Below, piece after piece: positions 44,874-54,957 of a DNA stretch of 64,000 bases. This stretch comes from Bettongia penicillata ogilbyi (lineage: Eukaryota > Chordata > Mammalia > Diprotodontia > Potoroidae). Location of the stretch: positions 747,454-811,453 of the forward strand of contig JAJHZJ010000575.1 in NCBI GenBank assembly GCA_023548195.1, given 5' to 3'. Position 1 is the stretch's first letter, and the number at the start of each line of letters is the position of its first letter. The position numbers were made by a program, and so were the translations under genes. A model generated the notes under the pieces. It saw nothing but the letters and a program-made list of their open reading frames with translations, was not told the origin of the DNA and ran no database searches.

Positions 44874-44891
44874 AAACCCACCAGTTTCTTG
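44874..44891 (+). repeat. Target-site duplication of antisense L1, right copy
   Basis: aaacccaccagtttcttg. Confidence 0.88.
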
Positions 44892-46084
44892 CAGGAGCCT
44901 GACATTTTCCTCTCCCCTCCTTTGAGTACCTCAAACACATTTCAATATGAAAGAATCACTTATTAAACAAGTCATACAATGTCTTCCTCAGGATGGCAAA
45001 ATAGCTTCTTGGTTATTTATTTGATTAAGGACTATTACAGCATCACTTGAATTCTTTTACTTATTCAATTTTAAAAGTGTGTTTTTTTCATGCTTCTTTG
45101 AGGATACGTTAAGCGGACAACTCTCTTCTTACACTTTTGATATATTTGCCTCTATTTTCTTTCAGGCATTTATGAATATAGTTTTCAGTAGCAGCCTAGA
45201 TGACAGGGAATTAAAAGAATCCACTTTTCCTATTATCACCCCTTTCATTTGCTGATACTTAACTGACCAGTCAGGTACCAGCCTGTTATCAGACAAGCCA
45301 TAACTTCAAATGATTCGTAAAAGTGCTCTTTAGTTGTGACATCTCCTTTCCTTTCCCTAATTTATGTGAATTAATCACTTTAATTCTGTCATTGAAAATG
45401 AATTTTCTCAGATACTGCTTTTTTATGTCTTTATGGCATATTGTTTGAAATACAGCAGACGCTTACTAAGTGCATGTCAGATTACCCAGTGAAGAAAAGC
45501 ATTCAGTTGACTGCACTGTACTGAGCAGAATAACCCAGCCTCCTGCTCTCTGGCAGCAACAGCTGGAAAGGTTCAATCAGCCTGAGCTCACTGGAGCTGA
45601 ACACATCATCCTCACCAGGTTCTGTATCACTATAACACAGTTTGGAGCTTACTGGCACTGAGTAAAAGGATTTCCTTGCAACTGTTTGGGTTTGGGCACA
45701 TGATAACAGTGCATACACACATACAGCCTGGGAATGAGGCAATCGAACAATACAGTTTTCAAATAGCATGAAATTATCAATGGAGAAACACATGGCTGCC
45801 AGATACTTGAGTGAGTGCTTGCCAAATCCAGCTTAAGAATTAAAGGTAGGGGAGAAGGGAAGATTATTAAACATCACAGAGAATTCCTTATATTGAACTG
45901 AAATGATGTTCTTAGTCTTAGGAAATACTTGTATGACTCGTTCATCTGGTCTTCAGATCTACAAATAAACAAGTACATTTCAGAGCCAAAAGAATTAGTT
46001 GACTTTTTAAAAAGATTTCCCCCCCATTCAATATATAGGGGGAAAACGTTGCTTTTTTTTAAAGTACATGTTTGTAGAAGTTTT
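44892..46084. other. Repeat-poor sequence
   Basis: 1.2 kb without recognised repeat. The part 45380-45830 is compositionally mixed and free of SINE or LINE landmarks. Confidence 0.4.
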
Positions 46085-46260
46085 AGTTCAGAGTTTGGAA
46101 GGACCTCAGTATCCATCAAGTCCAAACTCTGCCTGAGAAAGAATCCTGACTACGATGCTCCCAACAAGTGATCTCCATCGCCCTGCCTGAAAGTTTCCTA
46201 GTGAAGAGAACTTCCTGCTCTCCGTCCTCCTCGCTATGATTTTTGGAGAGCTTCAAGTGC
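46085..46260 (-). mobile_element. CR1/L3 fragment, antisense
   Basis: 'gagtttggaaggacctcagt', 'catcaagtccaaactctgcc' and 'gaagagaacttcctgctctc' resemble the complement of the CR1 3' part, as at 21030. Confidence 0.6.
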
Positions 46261-46689
46261 TATCGAGGTGTGCTAGACATTAAGTTGTCATATACCTGTT
46301 CACAGTTTCCACCCATTCCCATAATACCAGTCCAAGGTATCACAAGGGGGATGGGATAATAAACTGACAAAGTTTCTCAGCCATTCTCCAGGCATTTGGT
46401 GAGCAGAAATGTATCTGCCATTGGTGTCGTATTCTAATAGAAAGGGCCACTAATCCATATGTAAGGGCCCCTTCCATCTGAATATTGGCTTAACTTTAAA
46501 ATATGTTAATTATATTTGAATGCAATTTAATTTATTTTATTAAATAGTTCCCAGTTACACTTAAATAAGTTCAGGCAACACTCAAGAGTGTTCCCCTGCT
46601 GCTTCTTTAACATTTCTTGTATTATAGGAGACACCAAATCCAGGAGTCTGATAGAAACACAAAAAAGATGAGATAAAATTTCTGTATGA
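46261..46689. other. Unassigned sequence
   Basis: No repeat or gene recognised. Confidence 0.35.
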
Positions 46690-47035
46690 TAATCACTTAC
46701 TAAGTCTACCATGTGCCAGATATTATACAAAGTTTTGAGGAGACAGAAGACATGGAATCATTGTTTGTACTCAAGAAACTTTCATCCTGCTGAAGAAATA
46801 TGTTATCCACAGAAACACATATACATAAAAAAGCAATACAGAGCACATAGCAAGTCAACAAGTATTTATGAAGAACTTACTGTGTGGTAAGTACTGTGCT
46901 AAGCTCTAGGAAAACACATACACAAAAGGAAAAACCATCACTATCCTTGAAGAGCTTAAAATCTAATAAATAAAATAAAAATAGGAAGAACATTTTGAAG
47001 GAAAATAATTCTAATATTTGGAGGTTGGAGGATGG
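46690..47035 (-). mobile_element. Two L2 3' ends, antisense, in tandem
   Basis: Two successive antisense L2 termini: 'ctaccatgtgccagatatta' (46710) and 'gaacttactgtgtggtaagt' (46875). Each is followed by its 'aagaaac' or 'gaagagcttaaaatctaata' part. Confidence 0.75.
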
Positions 47036-47037
47036 AG

Positions 47038-47260
47038 AAAAGGCTATCTCTATGAGAAGCCATGTAAGCCTGTAAGTCAGGTAAGCCTAGATTTAATCTT
47101 GCCTCTGGATACACAGTCTTCATGTGAGTCTGGTCAAGTCACTCATATTCCTAGGGACCCACCCAACTTAACAAATTCAAAGTAATTGTAGGTTTTCTAT
47201 GGCAGAGAGTTTCATCACCATCATTGCGAATTCCCTGCACCAAAGAAATCAAAATTCTAG
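47038..47260 (+). mobile_element. SINE of a third type, copy 2
   Basis: A decayed SINE head, then 'gtctggtcaagtcactcata', 'gcagagagtttcatcaccat' and 'gaattccctgcaccaaagaa'. Same ending as 17150 and 47780. Confidence 0.6.
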
Positions 47261-47634
47261 TCTGAAAAATTTCACAAGTAAGATAGTTTCTTTGTCTTAT
47301 CAATTCTTGAAATTTTCCCCATTCCTTATAATTAGAAAGATGACCTAATAAGGTCTTATGCTCTAGGCATGGGAAGCAAGACTCCATCTTTTAATTTTAA
47401 GTCTTTTGATAGACTTGAGTTTTATTCCTTTTTAAAAAATGATTCCTTCTTAAAGAACTAATACTTCCATATGCAGAAAAATCTGCAGTCTCCTCGGTGT
47501 AGTTTTTTCTCCATCAATTACGAGCTCAATACTCTTTAAGTTCTTAGGGAGTCAGTGGTCCAAAAATATCCATTTAACTGGTGGTCATTTTTCAGATGGT
47601 ATGTATCTCCAGACTTTGCTAGGCTAGTTATCCA
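47261..47634. other. Unassigned sequence
   Basis: No repeat or gene recognised. Confidence 0.35.
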
Positions 47635-47775
47635 ATCCATTAATAAACATTTATTAAGCACCTGCTATGTGCCAGGGACATGCTAAATAAACACTGGGAA
47701 TACAATTGATGAATACTCATTGATGAAGCAGGAGACTCAATCAACCAGTCAAAAAGCATTTACTAAACACATCTA
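47635..47775 (-). mobile_element. L2 3' ends, antisense
   Basis: 'atttattaagcacctgctat' and 'gtgccagggacatgctaaat', then a second weak terminus 'aaaaagcatttactaaacac' at 47752. Confidence 0.75.
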
Positions 47776-47779
47776 TTAT

Positions 47780-48000
47780 GAAAAGAGGCAGTATGGTATA
47801 CTGAATAGTGGCTTAACCTTCAATCCAGAAGACTTGGATTCATGCTCTCTCTGACACATGCAGTAATCATCTAGGTAAGTCCATCATTGCCCCAGGCATC
47901 TCTAAGATTATAAATTGTAAAGAAGGGTGCCAGGTAGTATTAGTGGAGGGAATCTCCTCAGCTGGAAGTTTTTATATCAATGAAATTCCAGGTCCAGTAC
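47780..48000 (+). mobile_element. SINE of a third type, copy 3
   Basis: 'gaggcagtatggtatactga' head, 'gtaatcatctaggtaagtcc', 'gagggaatctcctcagctgg' and 'tatcaatgaaattccaggtc'. Longest of the three copies. Confidence 0.65.
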
Positions 48001-48019
48001 TTATCCCCTGACTTTTTTT

Positions 48020-48090
48020 TTGTATTTATATCCCTAATATGCTAAAACAACATATATAATGCATAGTAGGCACTTAATAAATGTTCATGG
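48020..48090 (+). mobile_element. L2 3' terminus, sense
   Basis: 'gcatagtaggcacttaataa' followed by 'atgttcatggctggc'. Confidence 0.6.
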
Positions 48091-48099
48091 CTGGCTAAG

Positions 48100-48345
48100 A
48101 TTGGCTTCACTAGCCTACATTCCAGCAGCAGAATGTTAATGTACCGATTTCCCCACAGCCTGCCAGTGTTTGTCATTTTCCCTTTTAGACACCTTTGCTA
48201 CTATATGAGGGAGTGTCTGAGAAGTGTTTTAACATGCATTTCTCTAATTATTAGTGATTTCAAACATTTTTTTTCATATGTTTCTTGATAGTTTTGATGT
48301 CTTCCTTTGAAAACTTCCCATTTATATCTTTTGATCATTTACAAA
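48100..48345 (-). mobile_element. L1 ORF2-end region, antisense
   Basis: 'taacatgcatttctctaatt', 'attagtgatttcaaacattt' and 'tatatcttttgatcatttac' are the complement of the end of L1 ORF2. Confidence 0.7.
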
Positions 48346-48440
48346 TTGGGAGTTAAATGGCAGTTAAGTTACTTCTTCAAGGTCATGCAAATAGTAAGTT
48401 GTAAAGCCAGGATGGGAACTGAAGTCCTTTGATTCTAACA
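48346..48440 (-). mobile_element. MIR-type SINE fragment, antisense
   Basis: 'agttacttcttcaaggtcat' and 'tgggaactgaagtcctttga'. It abuts the L1. Confidence 0.6.
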
Positions 48441-49744
48441 ATGCTTGTAAGTCAGAATAACTAAAACATGGCATTTAGAATAGCATTCTGAGTTCTATTC
48501 AAAGACACCTACTTGGGCAGACCTATAGCTGTAGGAACACACAACTAAAGCTAAGAAGTTATTGTTAAAGAGTGATAATTTATTCATTATTCTTTTGTGG
48601 AAAATAGAGCAAAACTGATTCAGCAGCCAGGTTAGAGGTGGTGAAAGGAATCTATTCCTACCTAATAATACACATTTGTCAGCAAACATTCAGAATTAAG
48701 CAAAGAGGTGAGAGTCAAATCAACTCCCTAGCCTCCAGGAAAGAGGATAGAGTTGACTAACAAGGACAGAGCAGATCATAGATATGTCAATCATAGTGAA
48801 GCTGCAAAAGTCCTAACTGTGGCAATGACAGAGAGTGCCCCCTTAATGCAGAAATGTGGCTCTCACATCAATAAATGTGGAGACTTTTCTCTGACCTGGA
48901 AATCTTCCATGACAGAGTGTTATTCACTGTCCACTTAATCTAGGATAGCTGCTCCTTTTTCCTTTGATTGGGGGTGGTCAGCCTGGAAGAGAGAAGACTG
49001 AGGGCTGAGATTGCTGGGTTTGGAGATAAAGAAAGGGTTTAATAGTTGCCTTCATAATGATATGGAAGAAACATTAGCTATATCCTATTTGTCCTCACAG
49101 TGAACAACAAGGGGAAATGGGTGGAAGCTTCAAAGAGTTGGTTTGAGGTTTGCTGTTAGTACCAACAGTAGTCACCAGAGGGATAGAAAAGTGGAATGGC
49201 AAGCCTAATGTATTGGTGGTAGCTTTTAGCAGGTGGTAGGTGACCACCTCCACCCTGTCAAAGTGTACCACAAGCAGCGGCTGGAAAATCACTTGTTGGC
49301 TATGTGGATGTTTCTTTCTTATTGATATGGGTTGGACTAGATACCTTAGGATATTACATCTGCCTCTTAAATCCTATTGTTCTATGATTCTTGCCTTTGC
49401 ACTAAGCATGGCTCCAGAATAAAGCTATGTTTTTAGTGAATAGAAATGCAATGGATGTGTTTCAGAAAGAAAGGAAAGCTTTTCACTGTAAGTATAGTAA
49501 GGTCAGAGATTCAGGAAGAGCCTTTGGGTCACAGACTGGGCCAAACCTGCTCCCCTACATTTCCTAGTACAATTTGTGCTTCAGGCACATCAGTAGCTCC
49601 GTAACAGTCTCTCCAGTGCTTTAAAAATGAGAGAGCAGAGGAAGAGAGAGAGAAAGAGCGAGCGAGTGTATGACATGACATGGCATTGACAGATGGGAGC
49701 TTTATCAAATTCATTTACTCTGAATCTCAAGTTAAATGTTACAC
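48441..49744. other. Repeat-poor sequence
   Basis: 1.3 kb with no recognised repeat or gene apart from a short GA-rich patch near 49630-49670. Confidence 0.4.
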
Positions 49745-49835
49745 ACAATCATAGAATGTCAGACCTGGAGGGGACCTTGGAGATCAACTAATCCAATTGC
49801 CTTATTTGATAGACAGACCTTGTTCCATCTAAAGT
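49745..49835 (-). mobile_element. CR1- or MIR-like fragment, antisense
   Basis: 'atcatagaatgtcagacctg' and 'aggggaccttggagatcaac' form a motif shared by several amniote repeats. The family cannot be decided. Confidence 0.45.
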
Positions 49836-49900
49836 AAAACAATGCCTCATGGCTCAGAAATCCTTAGACTGGGTTTCAGGATAAAGATGTTCCCTTCCCT

Positions 49901-49902
<2 letters not shown>

Positions 49903-49948
<46 letters not shown>

Positions 49949-49963
49949 ACACACACACACACT
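49903..49963. repeat. (TC)n(GC)n(AC)n composite microsatellite
   Basis: About 17 TC units, then about 7 GC units, then about 8 AC units without a break. The GC and AC part alternates purine and pyrimidine and is a classical Z-DNA-prone sequence. Confidence 0.97.
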
Positions 49964-50021
49964 CTGTTTCTGTGTGTCTCTGTCTATGTCTCTGTTTTTC
50001 CCTTTCTTGCTCACACATGTA

Positions 50022-50215
50022 TAATATATATACACACATACATATATGTGTGTATATGTATAAGGTGTATGTATAGTATATGTATATATAGTACATATGT
50101 ATATATATAGTATATATATACACATAAAACACATACTAGGTAATGTGTATGTGTATGATATATTTGTAAAGCTATAAATATGAACATATACAACGATATG
50201 TTGATATCAATATAG
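50022..50215. repeat. TA/GTAT-rich simple repeat
   Basis: Interrupted TATA and GTAT units; source of Y-rich false frames on the minus strand. Confidence 0.9.
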
Positions 50216-50821
50216 GTATGTATACAAAATCAAATAAGATATTATACATAAACTGATTTGGAAAAGTCAAAATACTTTGTGTTAGCTACAATTATTATTG
50301 TGCAACATATCTGCACATATGAAGAAATACAGTCAGTTCAGCTATAATGCTTGTTTCCAAAATGCAAATTTATTCCTATGTGATTGAAATTTGAGTACAA
50401 CACAAATTCATGTTTGCTTATGTGCACTTCTTTATAAGACCACCTTAAGGTATGCCACTTGATGATAACTCACAAACTTCAACATTTCCAATGTCTACTT
50501 TTCAAGCAATCTTCTTGTCTTTATCAAAGTGAAATATCATCATTATTTCTACAGGTACAGTAGGAGCTGTGGGCTGAAGAGGTCTGATCTGCCCCTACCC
50601 TTAATGTCTTCCACCTTGGCTCCCTGAGTCCTAAAGCTGTGACTGCCTTCTCACCCATGGCCACCGACTTTGACAGCCTGGGGTCATAGGAAGGGGCCTA
50701 CACAGTAGCCTGAAGCTGAGGATGTTGATGATACTGATTGTAAGATTTTAGCGTTTCTTAACCATTTAACATATGTAAAATTGTGCTATAATTTCTTTTA
50801 TCACATTCCTCTCTTTTTAAT
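50216..50821. other. Unassigned sequence
   Basis: No repeat recognised. The GC-richer part 50560-50720 might be more L1 5' UTR, but I could not match it. Confidence 0.35.
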
Positions 50822-51064
50822 GTGTCACTGATGAAGTTTTTGAGTGTTGTTTCCCACAACCCCACTTCCCTCATAATCCCAGGTCACCCTGGACTAGAAA
50901 TCTCCTCTACTCTGTTGTTCTCCACTTCTGTTTCTCCAAAATTTATTGAGAGTCCCTCTCTACAGGTATTTTATGGGCTGTTTAGGGAGAGCTATGTGTA
51001 TTTTTCTACTCTGCATATGTGTATCTTTCTACTCTGCCATCTTGGCTCCACCCCCCCCCCCCCA
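50822..51064 (-). mobile_element. L1 5' end (5' UTR only), antisense, with G14 start
   Basis: On the minus strand it begins with 14 G (51064-51051), then 'tggagccaagatggcagagt' and about 230 bases of L1 5' UTR, and stops without ORF1. The G-run may be an exaggerated form of the extra G residues seen at full-length L1 starts. It lies immediately downstream of another L1 5' part. Confidence 0.8.
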
Positions 51065-51437
51065 TTTTTAAAGAACTGTTTTCTTCAGTAAGCTTTTGAA
51101 AATCCTTTTCCATTAGACTAACCCTGTTGTCTAATGCCTCTTCATCTCATTGGCTTTTTGAACCTCTTTTTCCAATTGGGTTAACCTATTTTTAAAGGTG
51201 TTATTTTCCTCAGTATTTTGGGGGGTTCTCCTTTAAGAAGCTGCTGACTCACTTTTCAAGCTTTTCCTTGGCCTAGGCCCATTTTATATTCATTTTGGAG
51301 GTGCTGGATACAGAAGTCTTGACTTCCTCTGACAGTAAGCTTTTTTCTTCCTCATCTGAAAGGATGGAAGGAAATATCTGTTCACCAAGAAAGCAACCTT
51401 CTATAGTTGTACTTTTCTTCCCTTTTTGGGGCATTTT
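51065..51437 (-). pseudogene. L1 ORF1 N-terminal pseudogene
   Basis: The minus-strand frame ending at 51273 reads KMPQKGKKSTTIEGCFLGEQ followed by an acidic, S-rich stretch and KMNIKWA and a stop. This matches the N-terminus of the ORF1 at 10789 (SKNQKKTQTIRSYFG) and the copy at 43600 in spacing and in the conserved aromatic-G position. The downstream coiled-coil traces are in other frames. Broken and truncated, it cannot make a working ORF1p. Confidence 0.75.
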
Positions 51438-52036
51438 CCAGCCTGTTACTTCTGAATCCTGTGTCAAGAGGAGGGTTGTAGTGTTCCTGCTAATCCCAAG
51501 ACTATGTTCTGGGTTGAGATTCAGATCAGCTGCTCAATTTCCCCAGAGGCTTTATGCTCAGTGCTCCAACAATGAAACAATGGAACAATGGACACAGGTT
51601 GCTGCCTGTTTGCCTAAGCCTTCAGAAGCCTCTTCTGCCCAGCTTTGGCCACTGCCTTGGGCTGGGATCAGGGGTGGACTCTGCTCCCGTCTCTCTCAGG
51701 TTGAAAAAGCCCTTTCACTAACCTTTGGCACCTGTGGGTTGAGGAATCTGGAACCACAGCTGCTGCTTCCAGGGATTTCATCCCTGAAGCCTGCTCTGGT
51801 TCTGCTCCTCCCAGGGTTGTGGGGCCAAGGCTGGGTTGGGCTCCACTCCATGTCTGGTGCAACAGGCCTTTCCTCTTGGCCTTCCAGGTCACCTGGACTG
51901 GAAATCTTCTCCACTCTGTCTTTCCATGGCTTCTGCTGCTCTAGAATTTGTTGAGAATCTTTCTTTACAGATATTTTATAGGCTGTTGGGGAAGAACTAA
52001 AGTATGTATGTCTTTCTATTCTGCCTTCTTGGCCTC
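51065..52036 (-). mobile_element. L1 5' UTR and ORF1 start, antisense
   Basis: On the minus strand it starts 'agaggccaagaaggcagaat', runs through a GC-richer 5' UTR and enters ORF1, ending at 'gttctttaaaaat' where the G14 of the next L1 begins. The 219-codon frame on the plus strand (51295-51954) is a shadow of the 5' UTR. No 3' part is present. Confidence 0.85.
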
Positions 52037-52040
52037 TAGT

Positions 52041-52434
52041 GTTCTTTCTTAAAGAGAAATTGGAGGATGGGGACAAACATATATAAAGATCAGAGCACAA
52101 ACCAGAAGGGCAGTGTGACCAGACCTCATCCTACATCACACTATGTTGAAAGCAAAAATTAATAATAATAATAATAACAGAATTACACCCCCCAGTGAGC
52201 TTTGAAAGGAGCAAAACAATGTAGAAGACAAAAGCTGAGCCCAGATATCACCCCCTTACCCTGCACCAAAAAAAAAAGAAAAGAAAAGAAAAGAAAAGGA
52301 GGGGCAGTGAGCAAAACTCAATTCCAATTTCACTAAAGTTTAATTTCAATAAAGTTTAATTGTTTCTCTTTTACCCAGGAATCCTGAGGGACTTCCCCTT
52401 CCATTTTAATTTTTTTTTAAAGAGGCATCCCTTG
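52041..52434 (+). mobile_element. Probable L1 5' UTR, sense
   Basis: 'cagtgagctttgaaaggagc' and 'agacaaaagctgagcccaga' lead toward L1 ORF1 traces after 52700, so I take this as the sense L1 5' region. AAT and AAAAG simple repeats lie at 52159-52180 and 52268-52300. Confidence 0.5.
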
Positions 52435-52697
52435 AATAACTTCAAGAAGCCTAGTCATTGAATGAGTGTATCTCATTCAAAGTAAGATTGTAATAAGACC
52501 TAAGCTTCAAAGGGCTAGGTTTTTGCTTTGCCTCCTGGGCCATTTCCAGTCATCCTGATGCGTATCAGGCCACTGGACCCAGATGGCTCAGGAGAAGGAG
52601 GAGAGGCTGGTGACCTTGCATAGCCCTCCCTCACTCAGATCATCATCTTGATGTCATGGTCCTCTTCAAGAATGAAGGGCAAACACAAGAACAACAA
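52435..52697 (+). mobile_element. SINE with the tail of the zinc-finger LINE
   Basis: 'aagggctaggtttttgcttt', 'catttccagtcatcctgatg', 'gctggtgaccttgcatagcc' and the tail 'gatgtcatggtcctcttcaa' plus 'aagggcaaacacaagaacaa'. The tail matches the ends of the LINE copies at 9391 and 15357, which suggests the SINE used that LINE's machinery. It sits inside a sense L1. Confidence 0.75.
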
Positions 52698-52699
52698 CC

Positions 52700-53290
52700 T
52701 AAAGTCAAGAAATGGACTCAGGAAATAAGCAAACAACAACAGCAACAGCAACAAAAACTTGACCACAAAAGCCTTCTGTGTTAACAGGGAAACTCCAAAT
52801 ACAAACACAGAAGAAGACAATGACTTAAAAATATCAGCAAGCAGGGTCTGAAATAAAATTGAAGTTTTTAAACAAGTCCAGCCTAGAAGATCTGATAGAA
52901 AAAGAGCAACAAGAACGACAACAACAAAAGACGTCAAAAATCAAATTAGAAGTAGAAGAAAAAGTGGAAAAAAAGAAATGAGAGGTGGGAAAGAAAATTA
53001 TGGGACAAGAAGAATTCATAGCTTGGTAAAAGAGGCACAAAAATACTGAAAAAAATAACTGCTATTAATCAGAATTAGCCATATTGTAAATAAAAAAAGA
53101 TACAAGATCTCACTGAAGAGAACAGTTCTTTAAAATTTAACATAAGGCAAGTGGAAACTCAGGATTCCATAAGACATCAAGAAATATCATAACAGTAAAA
53201 ACATCGAAGAAAATATGAAATCTAATAGAAAATAAACAACTTTAAACATATTTCAACTTATGAATTATTAAACTACTTGGAAGCCATGAT
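52700..53290 (+). pseudogene. L1 ORF1 pseudogene, sense, degenerate
   Basis: Coding traces of ORF1: 'acacagaagaagacaatgac' (acidic N-terminal part), 'gaagtagaagaaaaagtgga' and 'agcttggtaaaagaggcaca' (coiled coil), 'gatctcactgaagagaacag' and, at the end, 'acttggaagccatgattg' (start of the RRM region). The same order is seen at 10900-11400 in the HAL1. Stops occur in every frame. The copy runs into a GA-rich microsatellite, so its 3' part is lost or displaced. Confidence 0.75.
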
Positions 53291-53455
53291 TGAGAGAGGA
53301 GAGAGAGGAAGAGGCAGAGACAGAAAAAGAAAGAGAGAGAGACAGAGAGAAACAGAGACATAGAGACAGACAAAGAGACAGAGACAGAGAGACAATGTGA
53401 CACAGAGACGCAGAGAGACATAGACATAAACAGAGGCAGAGACTGGTACAGAGAC
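53291..53455. repeat. (GAGACA)n/(GA)n simple repeat
   Basis: Purine-rich GAGAGA and CAGAGA units over 165 bases, beginning inside L1 ORF1 sequence. Confidence 0.95.
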
Positions 53456-53959
53456 CTTATACATCCTGTTGTAACTATCACAGCTGAATAATCCTATGAG
53501 AATGAGGGAGCAAGTATGGAAATGAAATTTTTAAAGTCATGTTTATTATTTTTGTTGTTGTTACTTCCTCTAGACCTTGAATATCACTGGGGTAGGGCGA
53601 TCCATGGGATGACATGTTTGTCCCAATGCTCAATCAGAAGGTTCTCTAGACCTTGTGTTCTTAGAGAGTTGCCTGTGGCCCCTAAGGTAATAATTGATTT
53701 GTCTAGGGTCATACTGACTAATGGTAGAGACAGAACTTAATTCAGCTTTTTCTGACTCTAAGCATTCTACTTAGTTATTCAAAAAGCTAAAGTGTGGGTA
53801 ATAGTCAGCTGCATCTGTGATCTCAGAGGAAAGGCTATTCTCTCCATTAATGAAGACCCCAACCTTTCCATACCTGCCCTTCTGCCTGAGTCTCATCCAT
53901 GTCCTCCAACAAATAAACACAGAGGTCCATTTAACATGCAGGGAGCCAGACTCTTCTTC
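53456..53959. other. Unassigned, with a MIR-like piece
   Basis: 'ttgatttgtctagggtcata' and 'ctgactctaagcattctact' (53690-53775) resemble antisense MIR. The rest is unassigned. Confidence 0.4.
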
Positions 53960-54775
53960 ATAATGGAAAGATAGGAAAACTACCCGTAGGATTGGATAAC
54001 ATGACAGAAAAGAAAAAAATTAAAATTCTGGAGGAGATATGGGGAAAAAAGTGCACTAATACACAATTGATGGAGTTGTGAACCAGTCTGACTTTTCTGG
54101 AAAAAATATTTTGGAACCGTGCCCAAAGGGGTTGTAAAATTGTGCATACCCTTTGACCCACAAATACCACTACTACATCTATATTTCAAAGAGGTCAAAG
54201 GAAAAGAATCGATATCTATAGAACTATTTATAGAATTTCTTTTTGTGTTGGCAAAGAATTATAAAATGAGAGAATGCCCATCAACTAAGGAATGACAGAA
54301 TAATTTGGAGTACGTAATTGTGATGGAAGGCTAATGTGCTCTAATTAATAAAAAGCAACGTGGTTTCTTAAAAACCTGAGAAAACCTGTGCAAACTACTG
54401 CAAAGTGAAGTGAAAGGAACCAGGAGAGCACTGTACATAGTAACAACAGTATTGGAAAGATGATCCATTGTGAAAGACTTCCTTATTCTGATCAAAGCAA
54501 TAGTATAGGAGAATTCTGAAGGATCCCTGAGGGGAGAGAACTGGTGAGCTCTGAGTGTAGATTAAAGCTTTCTTTTTCACTTTCTTTATGTTTCTTGCCA
54601 TTTATCATATGTTTATCTTTGCAACATAGCTAATGTGAAAATACATTTTGCATAACTTTACATGTACAATCAATATTATAATGCTTAGTTTCTCCATGGA
54701 TGGGAGAGAGGTAGGAGGGACAGAGAATTTGGAACTCAAGATTTAAAAATATATATAAATGTTAAATATATCCTT
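53960..54775 (+). mobile_element. L1 ORF2 end and 3' UTR, sense
   Basis: 'ctggaggagatatggggaaa', 'gatggagttgtgaaccagtc', 'gtgcccaaaggggttgtaaa', 'aactaaggaatgacagaata', 'caggagagcactgtacatag' and 'gggacagagaatttggaact' follow the L1 order. 5'-truncated, with a weak A-rich end. A related shorter copy is at 1612. Confidence 0.85.
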
Positions 54776-54794
54776 GGGAAATATTTAACACAAT

Positions 54795-54868
54795 ATTATG
54801 TATGTATGTGTAGAGAGACAGAGAGAGAGAGAGACAGACAGACAGAGAGACAGAGACAGCAGAGACAG

Positions 54869-54899
<31 letters not shown>

Positions 54900-54945
54900 G
54901 AGGAGCTGGGGAGAGAGAGAGAGGGAGAGAGAGAGAGAATGTAGG
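54795..54945. repeat. (GA)n/(GACA)n simple repeat
   Basis: GAGAGACAGA units between the L1 end and a SINE. Confidence 0.95.
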
Positions 54946-54957
54946 CTACTCAGAGAA

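Noticed and set aside
51295..51954. 219-codon plus-strand open frame
   Set aside because: It is the complement of an L1 5' UTR and ORF1 start. GC-richer 5' UTR makes long chance frames. No domain is visible.
52159..52300. AAT and AAAAG tracts as L1 poly-A tails
   Set aside because: They are not preceded by L1 3' UTR sequence, so they are better read as simple repeats.
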